Source of the DNA: Brachycybe producta
Lineage: Eukaryota; Arthropoda; Diplopoda; Playtdesmida; Andrognathidae
Assembly: GCA_036925085.1 (NCBI GenBank)
Contig: JAUPFP010000017.1
Span: 1,236,001 to 1,300,000 of the forward strand
Length of the DNA: 64,000 bases
Direction of reading: 5' to 3'
The notes under the pieces are model-generated. The model saw only the letters and a program-made list of their open reading frames with translations, was not told the origin of the DNA and did not search any database. Shown here piece by piece: positions 1 to 12,206 of this stretch. Position numbers and translations under genes: made by a program. How positions within the stretch are numbered: the stretch's first letter is position 1; each line of letters starts with the position of its first letter.

Positions 1-3000
1 GATTGCAATTGTTGGTTGTTTACACCACCAACATGTGACATTGACTGGAGTGACCAGCTCTGCCAAACTCCAAGCGTGGTCCTCCTAACTGCTATAGTTG
101 GGAGACGTTTGGTTCCGGCTGGAGAACGTTTGTCCTCTGTAAGGTTTACGGTGTAAGGTTTACTCATACAGGGTGTCACACAGTCATACATGTCTGGCTA
201 TACAGGGTGTCACAATACAAGTGCTGGTCCACATGACTGAGGTGTCTTTCCAACAATGTTGATAAGCATATGTTGCTGAAATCTTACGATTGAACAAATC
301 CAATGGATGAACTGTCAATCACAATTGTTTTAATTCTCTGTTTATGCAGTTGTACAGCATACTTCACACATGCTTGGAAATGAAACACATGCAGGAGGCG
401 TCATTCCCAATCATAAGTGGTTGTAATTTGGACAAGGTTTAGACATGATTGTCAAATTGGATTCATCCTAAAACAGAACTATATGCGCTGGAAGAAAATT
501 CTATAGTATAAATTCATTTGGATGTTACATTTGTTGTTAATGACTCACACTTCTACAGTTCTCTGAAAACCGTGGACAAATGGAAGCATGTGCATTCCGC
601 GCACTTGTCACAATTCTCAATGGCACTTTGCCTAACAATAATTGCTAGTCAAAAACATGGCTCATTGATAAGAATTGGTTGGCGATGTATTAAAAGTGAC
701 ATACTGGTGTTATATCCTTCCGTCAATGGTTTCCATCAGTTAGCACCACCTTCGTTATGAAGGTTAACGCCATCCAATGTTTTGACATGTTTGTGGCAAT
801 TCATAACTTTTTGTTTCCTCCTCCTCCTATATTTTTAAAAATGCCACACTATAATATACAAACAATTTTTTTTACCAGCCACATACAAATTGTATTTGTG
901 TGTATTTGTTCGATTGGTGTCTTAAGGTGCGTGGGAGGGTGGGGGGAGATGGAGGTTTGTTTATATAAACATATTATTTTGCTACGCGTGTGTTTGAACT
1001 TTGAGGATGATGCTCCTTGTGTCACTATGTCATGTCCGTAATATAAAATCGAAAATGCAAGGAGGAAAAGAACATCTTCAGTCGATGTCATCCATCAACC
1101 ACTTGACAATTTCGTTTAAGAAATGGAAATTATACTATTGAATGTCGGTTTTTATTCTCCTTTTTTTCTCCTACTTATTATTGATGTACTGTAGCCATCC
1201 TCTAGACCACCACATTGGTTCTTTAGGTGTCATGCAGGCTGCTGCACCTCTACCACATTCCAAACTCTTCTTTTTATTCTTGAGAAACTATTACTGCCAA
1301 TCAAACGTACATGTCTCTTTTTTTAAAAGTTTATCAGGGATATCCAAAGATAACAAGTGCAAGGGCCTTCAAATAAGGAAGGAATGTTTTAGGGCCTTCA
1401 ATCTATATCTCTCTGCTCCTGATCACTGATGAGTGATTACAACAAAACAAATATGTCGAATATATATCAACTTCCTTAGAAATGTGATCCACGGTGATTA
1501 ATGATGTTGCCATGAGTTCAGTACAAGTTCTACTTTTAGAAAGTTTGTCACAATATTAAATTACACTAGTAACTTGACTGCTTTACATGCCTGAACGTAT
1601 GTGCCACTCAAGATTCTCATAATGTAGGTCTGAATCTCAGGTCTATGACCTGGTCAACAAATACAGTATGTTGGTAAAGGCTGTTTTGGTATATACACAC
1701 GTGTATAAAAAAAACGCATCAACTTGCAAATTTTGCAAATGAATTACTGGGTTTATCACTGAAAATATAACAAGTGGATCTTATTGTAATTGTATTGCTT
1801 TCAACATACTGTAAATCTGTTCCACCACTGAGAAGATCGATGTCGCAAAGAGTAGAGTGTTTCCCCTCCCAAAACGCAATGAATTAATGCAGCTGCAATG
1901 CAAGGTCGCGCTCTATTGCGCATGTGCAAATATGTGTGTGCATCTATCTATTGCCAAGTACAGAGGGAACCTTGCATTGCTGCAGGTAAATTCACCGAAC
2001 TCCCTAGTACAGGATTCGTTTCTCGATCGAAGTGTTCCCAAAGCTTTCCTCCCCCCCCCCCCTTACTTGTTAAGGAAAGCTAGTTAAGTTGCTGCAAATC
2101 TTTTTTAACCATAAAGTCTTAAAGGTTCCCTTATGGATTTCTATTATGCTTTTTAACGTTCCCTTAATGCGAAGGAAGGAAAGAAAAAAAAGAAAACGGA
2201 ACCGTGGAACGTAAAGCTATATTTTGGGACTTTTTCTATCTTCGAAAATCCGTGCACGTATACCGTATAGGGCCAACAGATATTGAAATACAAGAACCTC
2301 GCGGGTCGCAGTTTGCTCCATGTCAATAAACTACTTGAAAACCTTTTTTTTGTGTGTGTTCCCCTCCGTTTTCTATAAGTGTATGGAAATAAAATGCTCA
2401 TTCTATTTTATGCTAAATCCCATTTTTTTTTTGTTTCAGTCGCCAAAAAAGAGAAAAAAAAAGCCTCCTAATGTCAAGAAGCTAAAAACCACCTAACATT
2501 TTAGAATTTAGAGTTGGTTTTCACGCAATGTGTTCATTTCTTCCTTCTGAACAAAAAAAAATTGTTCCTTTCTTTTTTACTTTAATATATATTAAAGACG
2601 ACTATATAGCTTTTCATGTTTTAAACCTTTTTCTTTTTTAGTCTGGAAAAAAAAAACCTCTTGACTTTTTTTTTTTTTCAATATCAACTTGATCGTTCAT
2701 TTCTTATTCTATGCGTATGGGAGCTTGGAGTTATTTTTTCTTCTCTCTTTTTCTTTTTCTGTGGCTGTGTGTGCGTTAGGGAAGAGAAGGAGGGTGGGAG
2801 GAGGCTAAATGTAGAGGCAATTGGGACTTGGGAATGAAAAACCCACGTGTCTAAAAAAGAAATGAATCGATAAACCGCTTTTTTGTGTGTGTATGTGTGT
2901 GTGCGTGTATGTTTCTTGTCCGTCGTCAGAAATAAACGTACAGAAATTAACCAGTTGTGGAAGACTACGAGAAAAAGAGTATTCCATATAGGGCTATATA

Positions 3001-3077
3001 TGTATCTGAGGTCAGGGGCCTCAGGGCCCAACATATGATCGACAATGGATTCTTAATGCCGCTTGCAAAATAATATC
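1..3077. other. AT-rich non-coding stretch
   Basis: No gene is recognised. Open frames here are short and low in complexity, mostly translating poly-T, poly-A and CT-rich runs. Two small structures are visible: the 14-mer CATACAGGGTGTCA occurs at about 165 and, as a one-base variant, again at about 200 as a direct repeat, and a short foldback lies at about 1888-1995 (listed separately). From 2400 to 3000 the DNA is dominated by A/T homopolymers and a GT-rich tract near 2885-2910. Confidence 0.6.
1888..1995. repeat. Short foldback (candidate MITE)
   Basis: An arm GCAGCTGCAATGCAAGG near 1889 is mirrored by CCTTGCATTGCTGCAGG near 1971, giving roughly 17-bp inverted arms around a ~65-bp centre. 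TTAA precedes the left arm and GTAAA follows the right, so it could be a very short TTAA-type MITE. No second copy was found in the window, so mobility is inference. Confidence 0.35.
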
Positions 3078-3782
3078 TTAAGAGGATAAATCACAAAATT
3101 ACTTCGAAAAATCTCTCTGCAAAGAGCGCTAGCATCGTTTTTCTATTGACCCCATAAACTCAATGTTAAAGAAAAAATGTTAATTTTTTAAAATACACAG
3201 TCATGGCGGCAATATGGTTTATTTTTTATATTTAAAGTTGTCCAATATTAAGTTTTCAAATTGCAATGTGCGCCTTAAATATATGCTGATCGAGTGATAG
3301 AATGACAAAAAATTGGTAAGTGCGGTTCTATTTTTAAAAAATATTTCAACTGTTAAACTCCATTGAGTATGCGCTCGTAAGCAAAAAAAACATTCTTTAA
3401 AATGTTGGTAAAAATAAGTAAAAATAATTTTAAAACCCACAATTAAACAACAGTGAAGCCAACACATTGGCGCACGTACAGATTTTGTTCTGTTTTCTTT
3501 TAAATTATTTTTACGTATTTTTACGAGAATTTTAATAAATGTTTTTTTTTTGCTTATGAGCGCGTACTCAATGGAGTTTAACATAAAGAGTTCGAAATTC
3601 GCGATTTTGAAATATTTTTTAAAAAATATAACCGCACTTAGCAATGTTTTGTCATTTTACACTCGATCAGAGCATATATTTAAGGTGCACACTGCACTTT
3701 GAAAACTTAATATTGGACAACTTTAAATATGAAATTAATTTTTCTTTAACATTAGGTCTATGGGCTCAATAGGAAAAACGAT

Positions 3783-4381
3783 GGGGCGACTGAATAAGCG
3801 CCAAATTGAACAAACGCCAAACTGAATAAGCGCCAAATAGAACAAACGCCAAACTGAATAACTGCCAAATTTTTGGCTTTTATTCAGTTTGGCGTTTGTT
3901 ACATTTAGCGTTTATTCAGTTTGGCGGTTATTCAGGTTTTTTGTAAATTCTGATGGTCCAAATATTGTGAGCTTTTATAGATGTCAGACTGTGCAGATTT
4001 ACAAACAGAACATGCTAACCTAACCTAACCAATCAAAACCTAACCTAACCTAACCAAACCTAACCTAACCAATCCTAACCAATCCTAACCAATCCTAACC
4101 TAACCTAACTTAACCTAACCTAACCTAACCAAACCTAACCAAACCTAACCTAACCTAACCTAACAATGTGTTTATCACATTTTGGTGGTTATTCAGTTTG
4201 GTGCTTGTTCAGTTTGGCGTTTGTTCCATTTGGCGCTTATTCAGTTTGGCGTTTGTTCCATTTGGCTTTTATTCAGTTTGGCGTTTGTTCCATTTGGCGT
4301 TTATTCAGTTTGGCGTTAGTTCAGATTGGCGTTTGTTCAATTTGGCGCTTGTTCAATTTGGCGCTTATTCAATTTGGCGCT
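3783..4381. mobile_element. Foldback element with tandem 16-mer arms and CCTAA core, copy 1
   Basis: The left arm (3783-3925) is a tandem array of a 16-bp unit reading GCCAAACTGAATAAGC or GCCAAATGGAACAAAC. The right arm (about 4183-4381) is the same array inverted, GGCGTTTGTTCCATTT alternating with GGCGTTTATTCAGTTT, so two 16-mers form a 32-bp dimer. Between them are a unique ~90-bp segment (about 3930-4012) and a CCTAA array (4013-4165). It sits inside TTAA foldback copy A, splitting the conserved AACGATG...GCGCTCTTTGCGG sequence. The arms make open frames rich in FGVCSIWRLF repeats. These are repeat artefacts, not proteins. Copies with the same arms lie at 30880 and 53518. Confidence 0.75.
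4013..4166. repeat. Telomere-like (CCTAA)n array
   Basis: About 30 units of the pentamer TAACC/CCTAA (complement TTAGG), interspersed with variants AATCC and AAACC. TTAGG is the ancestral arthropod telomere repeat. This array is interstitial and lies in the core of a foldback element, so it is not a chromosome end. Confidence 0.85.
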
Positions 4382-4426
4382 CTTTGCGGAGATTTTTCAA
4401 AGTAATTTTGTGATGTAGCGTCTTAA

Positions 4427-5006
4427 AGAGGCTTGTAACCTGTAAGTCGCCATTTTTCTAATCCAAAATATTTAAAAGAAAAAGTGGATTTCGATGCTTA
4501 TAGTAGATTAGAGGAAGTGACGTTAAAGGGATGGATGCAATCACAAGACCGAATTACGTTTACGAATGCTTTTCGGCTAATCCTGCTCTTGTGATTGCAT
4601 ATGATTAGGTTTATGTTCAATACAAAGATTTAAATTTGTGTAGATAAAAAAAAAATATATTTCTCAGGTGCTTCAGTATAGACTTAATTCCAAAACTTTT
4701 TTTCTTCTTAGTAATAGATTAATTTAGGAGAAAACAGCTTCCAAAAGTACTTTAAAAGTATTTCAGTCCAAGTATTTGTCAACTTTTTATAGGCTCCCAA
4801 GAAGATTACTTTAATGATAACGGCAAACTCATTTTCAGTTGATTTCATTGCAACCATTTCATATAATCAAGGCCTTGTTCAGACCATTGGGTTAATGTAA
4901 GTTGAGGTAAGGTCGCTCTTTACTGTGCACGTGCAGAATAAAGTCACGAAAGTATCATTACTCTTTTTGCACATGCGCAGTATTAACGGTCTTATTTTTA
5001 CCTACT
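4427..5006. other. Unassigned AT-rich stretch
   Basis: Between two copies of the TTAA foldback. No coding potential, RNA gene or further repeat was recognised. Confidence 0.5.
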
Positions 5007-5750
5007 TTAAGAGGCTACATCACGAAATTACTTTAAAAAATCTCCGCAAAGAGCGTTAGCATTGTTTTTCTATGGAGCCCATAGACCTGATGTTAAAGAA
5101 AAAAATGTTAATTTTTAAAATACACAGTCGCGGCGGCAATATGTTTATTTTTCATATTTAAAGTTGTCCAATATTGATGGTTGAAAGTGCAATATGCACC
5201 TTAAATATATGCTGATCGAGTGATAGAATGACAAAAAATTGGTAATTGCGGTTTTATTTTTAAAAACGAATTCAAAATCGCGAATTTCGAACTCTTTACG
5301 TTAAACTCCATTGAGTATATGCGCGCGTAAGAAGAAAAAAACATCCACTAAAATGCTCGTAAAAATACCTAAAATAATTTTAAAAAACTACAATTAAACC
5401 ACAGTGAAGCCAACACATTGGCGCACGTGCTGAATTTTTTTTTTTCTGTTTTTTTTTTTAATTATTTTTACATATTTTTACGAGCATTTTAATGGATGTT
5501 TTTTCTTATTTGGACGTACTCAATGAAGTTGAACATAAGAGTTAGTTATAACTGCACATTCCAATTTTTTGTCATTCTATATCACTCGATCAGCATATAT
5601 TGAAGGTGTACATTGTACTTTGAACCATCAACACTGGACAACTTTAAATATGAAAAATAAACATATTGCCGCCGCGGCTGTGTATTTTAAAAATTAACAT
5701 TTTTTCTTTGCGGAAATTTTTGGAAGTAATTTAGTGATGTAGCCTATTAA
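5007..5750. mobile_element. TTAA-flanked foldback MITE, ~740-bp family, copy B
   Basis: Complete copy: TTAA-GAGGCTACATCACGAAATTAC at the left and its mirror ending GATGTAGCCTA-TTAA at the right, 744 bp in all. Each arm carries the same ordered landmarks: CGCAAAGAGCG, a poly-A AATGTTAATTTTTAAAATACACAG block, GGCGGCAATATG, and a central GTGAAGCCAACACATTGGCG. There is no coding frame. Because it is uninterrupted it is the best reference for copies A, C and D. Confidence 0.85.
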
Positions 5751-7599
5751 ACCTTATGGTTTGAGATCCTAAACATAGCAAAACATGTGCTAGAACAGTT
5801 CTAAAGTGCTTAATGGAATTGAACACATCCATTAAATCAAATTTAGTGAATGCCTAACTAGGAAAGTATTCATTTTTGCCTAAATCTTCTTTGTATCCTA
5901 AGTTGTAATTTTCCATTGAAAGTAACTGGAGCTTCACAATTATAAGTTTTGTTTTTTAACAATTCGAAAGACAATTTTTTTTTCTTCAGAATTCTGAATT
6001 CTGACATTTTTTTTTAAGTCCGATGTCAATTTATTTGGATTAAAAATCCTGTGTGAACTTCATATGTACTTGTATGTTCTTTTGAAAAGAAGTGCCACAA
6101 AGCAAACCTAAGTGCATGTAATTCTGCATTGAGTTGTTATGTCTTTTGAGATTAGTGTCTTGAAAAAAAAAAGATAGAAGGAGAACTAACCTAGTAGACA
6201 CACACATTCAAGATAAATCATAAAGAAAAAAAAGAAGACACTTTTGTTTATGATGATTGACAAAAGGTCATTCATCAGAATCGATCAAAACCTTTTTAAT
6301 GAAAAAGTCAAGAGATTGAAGTAGGGAATTTTCATATAAAAGGAGTTTTCAAGTTTTCCTTTTCTCTGGGTGTCTTTTTTTATTTCACTTACTCATTTTT
6401 CTACAATATTTTCTTCGAAGAAAAAAAAAATTATCTTAAAAGTTGAATTTCTTAAGTTGAAAAGGGAAAAAAAAATTTTTTTTTGGAAAAGTGGGGGCGG
6501 ATAGATTTGTGAGAGAAGTAAAAACTGAGTGTCATTTGGAGATGTATAATAGGAATCCTTATGCTGCTGCATGATGATATTTGGGGTGGGTAAAGGGGGT
6601 GTAATTTGGAACTTGTGTGCCATTGTAGTGTTTCATGTCATGATGTGTCACATTGGCATATGTTTCGAATATGTTCCATTGCTTGCTAACCTAAAGGGAG
6701 AGAGGGTCGGTGACCATGTGGTTCATCTTTGTTTAACATTTGTCTCCCATGTCCATCTAATTCTGACTGGTCTCTACTCTCCAGCCTCTTCTCCTATTCC
6801 ACCCTCAACCCATACATCATTACGATTACCAATTTTCTCTTAAGAGAACCTGAAACATCTCAATTTTCCTCCTCCCTCCTCCTTCTCCTCTTTAGTTTAT
6901 CATCAATTTTCTTCTACTCGTCTTCAACAATTGAAAAACTTGTCTTGGAAGTTGTTTTTTTTGGTAGCAAAACCTCCTTTTTTAAATTATTTTTTTATAT
7001 GAGGGATGGGCAACACAAGTGTCCCAAGGTGCATTTGAAAACGCCTAGATTTGTTGCATTGATGGAAGCAGCATTGTAAGAATTGTTATTGTCGTAACAA
7101 TAGCAGCACTTACATAAAACATTCAATCATTTCGGCCCAGCCACAAATGTACTAGTCAGCATGTTGAATACAACAGACAGCAAATGCTGCATTCAGCATG
7201 ACAGAAGCGCCACCGTTATGTTTCATTTTTCAAGTAGCAATTTTGCCTGCAAGTAAACATACTGGCCTCGACCTGCTCACAAAAATTGAGCAGATTCTTG
7301 CTGAATAACTGCATCAGGGCATCTCAAAATTGACTTGAAATAATGGCATTATTTTTTTAATGATTAATTATCAAAATGCAGTGCAAAATTCCACAATGTT
7401 TTGAATTGATTCATTGAATGCATTATTGCATCGTTTATTACTTCTGTAAATGTTCTATGAAAATAGTAAGTAAAAACATTCCTGCTGTATGTTCTGACGT
7501 TTTGCTTCCTGATACATGCAAGCAGCATGCTAACAAAATTTCTGGCCTGAATCACTTGCTATATTGTATTTCCCATTGATGCAACAAAACCAAGTGTTC
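5751..7599. other. AT-rich non-coding stretch
   Basis: Nothing coding is recognised. Homopolymers (poly-T around 5990 and 6470) dominate. Frames at about 6571-7079 are open but show no motif, no start context and a shifting CT-rich composition. Confidence 0.5.
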
Positions 7600-7761
7600 A
7601 ATTGAAAATTTGCCACCCCCACCCGAATGGCGCCACTGCAGTGGCGCTCCATAGACGTTTTTTATTGTAAAATTTGAACGCAATGTGAATGCTTTTTAGA
7701 AACGAAAAAATTCGAATTGTTTTCAAAACTAGAATGATAACGGATTTTGCTATATTATGCT
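7600..7761. repeat. Fragment of interspersed repeat with GCCACTGCAGTGGC palindrome
   Basis: ATGGCGCCACTGCAGTGGCG followed by TTTTCAAAACTAGAATG is shared with 13935-14400. More diverged relatives occur near 54425 and 58480. The family usually begins TTTAAGGTGGC...ATAGATAT.TATTTTG. Here only an internal portion is present, abutting a TTAA foldback fragment. Confidence 0.5.
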
Positions 7762-8208
7762 ATAAAATGCTCGTAAAAATACGTAAAAATTATTAAAAAA
7801 AAGGACGTGCACCAATGTGTTGGCTTCACTGTGGTTTAATTTTGTTTTTGTTTTTTAAATTATTGTTACGTATTTTTACGAGTATTTTAATGTACGTTTT
7901 TTTTTGCTTTTTTTACATGAAAGTTAGAAATTCGCGATTTTGAAATAGTTTTTAAAAATAGAACCGCACTTACCAATTTTTTGTCATTCTATCACTCGAT
8001 CGGCATATATTTAAGGTGCACATTGCACTTTGAAAACTTAATATTGGACAACTTTAAATATGAAAAATAAACATATTGCCGTCGCGACTGTGTATTTTAA
8101 AAATTAACAATTTTTCCTTTAACATTGGGTCTATGGGCTCAATAGAAAAACATTGCTAGCGCTCTTTGCGGAGATTTTTCGAAGTAATTTTGCGATGTAG
8201 CCTCTTAA
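7762..8208. mobile_element. TTAA foldback MITE, ~740-bp family, copy C (left-truncated)
   Basis: Starts within the family's central region (ATGCTCGTAAAAATACGTAA) and runs to a normal right end, GATGTAGCCTC-TTAA at 8205-8208. The left arm is missing. The right arm keeps the landmarks of copy B. Confidence 0.75.
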
Positions 8209-8563
8209 ACACACATTAATGATGTAATACACCCAAAGACTTTTGCAGCAAAAGAACCCTGGAACTATTTTGAGTTCTATTATTATTATAAGAGAGAGCC
8301 ACATGTGGCTCACGAGCAGCTTGGTTAGATAATCTACCCATGGATTGTTTCTCTGCACCCCTCTGAAAAAGAAAGAAAAAAATCGCTGTGGGGTCACATC
8401 TGCTACAATCACCTTTTTTGTCCTTTTCCTAACCATTACTGTTGTTTCTCAAAAGAGTAAAATGATTCCAGATTTTCTTTTTTTTTTTATGAAGCAGGTT
8501 CAAAATAGAAATATGGAAAGAAAGAAATAGGAAACAATAACCGAATTATTTGAAATAGAAATC

Positions 8564-9094
8564 TTAAGCCGGTATTACACTAGCAACCTCCAATGCAATT
8601 CAACTTGCAATGCAACTCGTGATGTGACTTGCAACTAGAACTTTGTAATAAACTTTTATATCACACTATACAACCTAGTTCCAATCAAGTTTTTAAAACT
8701 TCGTTTATGTCAAGGGGCCGACACATTCGGGTGAATCTCGTACGGCATCAGAAGCCATTTTTCTTTTAATCCGCGTTTTACTGAATTTTAAAATTTCAAT
8801 TCTAATTCTGGAATGTCCAGTAAAATGCAGTTAAAAAGTAAAATGATTTTCCATCCACACGATTCTGCTGTGAATCTTAGTGAAAATCGTACATGATTTT
8901 CTTCAATGTCTGCCCCCTTGGTTTGTGTCCATATTGTGATCAACTAACAGGAAGTTCATAAACCGAAAGTCACACTAGTTAAAAAATAAAGTTTTATCAA
9001 GTTGCATGTCATATCACACTATAAACATTGAAGTAGCATGTCACATTGCATTTGTTTTCTTGCATCAAAAGTTGCTAGTGTAATAGCGGCTTAA
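8564..9094. mobile_element. TTAA-flanked MITE, ACACTAGCAAC family, copy 1
   Basis: TTAA-GCCGGTATTACACTAGCAAC at the left and its mirror GTTGCTAGTGTAATAGCGGC-TTAA at the right give ~24-bp terminal inverted repeats with a TTAA duplication, 531 bp in all. The interior matches 25780-26765 in inverse orientation, including an ATTCACCCGAATGTGTCGGCC block. There is no transposase frame. The TTAA target suggests mobilisation by a piggyBac-like transposase; that is inference. Confidence 0.85.
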
Positions 9095-9267
9095 AAACAG
9101 TTCGATTTTTTTTTGTTACTCGTTTTTTTCTTCTTCTATTGAAATCTATTTTATTCCAAACGTATATTTATTTATCCCTATAGATCAAATTTGAAGTAAC
9201 AAAAAAAAATTAAATTTAACTGTCGAGGTTTTTATACCCACTTCATATTTTTGTACAAAATATTGGT

Positions 9268-9307
<40 letters not shown>

Positions 9308-10667
9308 TTTGACCAGCTCAAAGTTTCTATCAAAGATTAAAAAAAAAACGTTTTTGTCACCAATAATTTGTCCAAAGTTTGAAACAACCGTAGGCTATAC
9401 AGGGTGTTTCCAATGAAGATATATCTCTTAACTGAATTTATGTAGGCTTTTTTTTTTGCCAATACAAGATCACAGATTAGATGGGCATTGACAGATTCAC
9501 TGGATATACTGTAGAAGAGGTTCTTGCTTCAGAAATCAATACGTGACTTATGATTCATGATCGAAACAACGGTTTTAGACCATAACTTAGACCTATATAA
9601 GTTACCGTTGGTTCTTTGGAAGATGATTGATAAATTACAGGGTGAGACCACAAAAACCGAAGATAGTTTGAATTGCATATATTATGTTTACTGAACTGCT
9701 TTCTTTTTTTTTTTACAATGCAAAGGTCTACAAGACATGGGTCGCACATGTGGCCCAAGAGACACATTTTGAGTTAAATTTAGACATATCGACCCTACAG
9801 AAGAAGAGTTAGTGTTTGTGTGTGTGTGTGTGACGTTTGAGATAATTTCTTTCTAAAAGCTTTAGCAAACAGTTGGTGTGTGTTGTGTGCCAATAGGAGA
9901 GGGGTTTTTGCACGTATTCAGCTTAAGAAGTTAAAAAGCTTGGTTCAGCTTATACTCTCTCTTTTCTCGCCTAATATGAACTGCCTGATATCAGGATATT
10001 TGACGAAATAAACCTGTCTGTAAACATAACACTGTTGTGGATTCTAAAACTGTTTGTTTTAAAAAAGGAGAAAGGAAAAAAAAATATATTAAAGACATTT
10101 TTAAAAAAAAAAAGTGATGTAAATAAATGTCGTAAAAAGTTCAATGGAATCTTCATTGGACACCAAACAGTTCGGAGGGGGGGGGGGGGGGGGGTTCTCT
10201 CTTTTTTCTTTTCTTCTTGGTTGGTTGGTATACAATTTATAATGTGTTTCTTACTGTTCTTCTTCTCCCAATGGAATAAGTGACAAAATGTTTTCTCTAT
10301 CTAAACAAAAAAGACATATTTACACAAGAAGAAGGTAGAAATGGAATGGATGGTGAGGGGGTGGGGGTGGGTGCTGCTATAGTATTTATGTTATTGCTCT
10401 TTGAGAAAACTCACAAATAACATTCAAGAATTTTCAGAGTCAGTTTATAACTTAAGACTTTTAAACGGTCGATTCATTTTTAAGTGGACCTATACTAACA
10501 ACACGAACATGGCATATTAGACAATAAAGAAAATTGGGAACTTTTTTTTTGGGTCGTTTTATTCTGAAAAACTGAAAATAAAATAGTTGAAGCAGAAATA
10601 ATAGATGTAGACTAAAACATCAAATGTACAAAACAGTCAACTGTTGAATTTATCCAATGATAAAAAA

Positions 10668-10758
<91 letters not shown>

Positions 10759-11080
10759 GGAATCTAAAAGAAATAATGTTAATAAAAAAAGAAGAATTGG
10801 CAACATATTTGTAGAGCAAATGGAAAGGATTTGTGCGCAGTTTATTTTTGTTATTCGCTGTGGAAAATGCACTTACTGTGAAAAATGATTTCCCACTTAT
10901 AATGTTTTAAAAAAAAAACCTAGATGCACATCCATCTTGTTGTTTTGAGCAGACGACAACGAGACAAACGAGTTTTAATATTATGGAGTTATTAGAACTG
11001 CAAGAAATCGACTCACAATTGCTCATTTAAAATACATTAAAGCGCGAAATGCAATAAAAAGTATTGTTCTTTACGTGCTC
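9095..11080. other. AT-rich stretch with microsatellites
   Basis: No gene seen. Holds a (TA)n run at about 9270-9304, a (TG)n run near 9818-9831, a long poly-G run at about 10178-10194 and a second, longer (TA)n run at about 10671-10753. CTATACAGGGTGTTTCC near 9395 resembles the repeated motif near 165 and 200 but could not be assigned. Confidence 0.55.
10667..10754. repeat. (TA)n microsatellite
   Basis: About 40 uninterrupted TA dinucleotides. The ORF across it (poly-IY) is an artefact. Confidence 0.95.
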
Positions 11081-11470
11081 GATTTATATAATTTTTGAAA
11101 AGGACCTTCTATTTTTAAACAAGGTTCAAAATCGTTCGTTTTTTTAACCCCATGTTAAATCCCATTGGATCAAAAACCGCCCCACAAACATTTGAAAAAC
11201 TCTTGTTAAAAACGATTTAGAAGAATAACAAAATAATTAGCACATACTTTCATGTATTGGCTTCAGGATGTTTCCTTTTTATAATTTTTGAAAAGGTCCT
11301 TCTATTTTTTTAATAACGTTTAAAATCGTACATTTTGTAACTCCATGTTAAGTCCCATAGGACCAAAAAACCGTCCAACAAACATTTGAAGAACTCCCAT
11401 TAAAAACGACTTAGAACAGTCACATCAAAATTAGCACGTGCATTAATCTATTGACGTCACGATGTTTTCT
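11081..11470. repeat. Tandem duplication, ~193-bp unit, two copies
   Basis: ATAATTTTTGAAAAGG begins at about 11089 and again at about 11282. Both copies continue in the same order with CTTCTATTTTT, AAATCGT, CCATGTTAA.TCCCAT, GGA.CAAAAACCG, CAAACATTTGAA.AACTC and ATTAGCAC. The units differ by many substitutions, so the duplication is old. A related block, CATGTTAAATCCCATAGG, occurs near 28640, hinting that the unit belongs to a dispersed repeat. Confidence 0.75.
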
Positions 11471-12139
11471 TTTTATTTTTCTATTAATTATTATATGACT
11501 TGAAAAATGGAGAAAAAACGTTAAAAAACCGTTTTTCAATCAAAAACGATCGCAGCGCCTACATTTGGAGAAACTTTGAACTAAATGCTGTAAAAAAAAA
11601 GAAGAAAAAAAAACTTCAAACTATGAAAGTTGGTAATAGAGTGAATGAAAAACTTTTAAATTAAACCAAATTTCTAGTCATATTTAAAAAAAATATAAGA
11701 CTAACGTCTTAAATTTCAAATTAACTAGTTTTATGTTTAAAAAAATTGCGAGAAGATTAAAGTAATTTTTATTAGGCATTCAATTAAGTTTTTCATTGTC
11801 ATGTTGTCAACTTGATACCATCTTTATATAACTAGAAGCCATAAATTGTATTAAATTTTGAAAAAAAAAATGAAATTGTTCTTTTTTTGATAGTCAAAAT
11901 TTACGTCAGTTTCTTTAATAATCTTTGCAAGTAATCCAAAATCAATGAAAACAAAATTCGAACAACACCTTGAACACATATTGAAAACAGCGAAGAAATC
12001 AAGAATGCCAAAAACACACTTTATTATTGAAAAGCATTGTAAATGAGAAATGTCTAATACACAGTCAAAATGAGTATTTTCGTGTTGTTTGATTGATGTG
12101 GTAATGCTTGTGACATGGGTCACTTTTGACCAAAAGACC

Positions 12140-12200
<61 letters not shown>
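11471..12200. other. AT-rich stretch ending in (TA)n
   Basis: No gene recognised. An open frame on the minus strand (11851-12123) has no motif. A (TA)n run occupies about 12144-12198. Confidence 0.5.

Positions 12201-12203
<3 letters not shown>

Positions 12204-12206
<3 letters not shown>

Larger units (their letters stand above)
3078..4426. mobile_element. TTAA-flanked foldback MITE, ~740-bp family, copy A (interrupted)
   Basis: The left end starts TTAA-GAGGATAAATCACAAAATTAC and the right end is its mirror, GTAATTTTGTGATGTAGCGTC-TTAA. The inner arms contain TTGTCCAATATTAAG and CATATATTTAAGGTGC in opposite orientations, so nearly the whole element folds back on itself. The TTAA on both sides is the duplication typical of piggyBac-like insertions. 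No transposase frame is present, so it is non-autonomous. The right arm is interrupted at 3783-4381 by a different foldback with a CCTAA core. Copies B, C and D lie at 5007, 7762 and 39164. Confidence 0.8.

Noticed and set aside
4013-4166. Chromosome end (telomere)
   Set aside because: The array is internal, short, interspersed with variants and enclosed by transposon arms.
4166-4413. Open frames encoding repeated FGVCSIWRLFSLA-type units
   Set aside because: They are translations of the 16-mer tandem arm of a foldback element (also at 30957-31178). Two frames give similar products, as expected from a repeat.
10637-10819. Poly-IY frame
   Set aside because: Translation of a (TA)n microsatellite.
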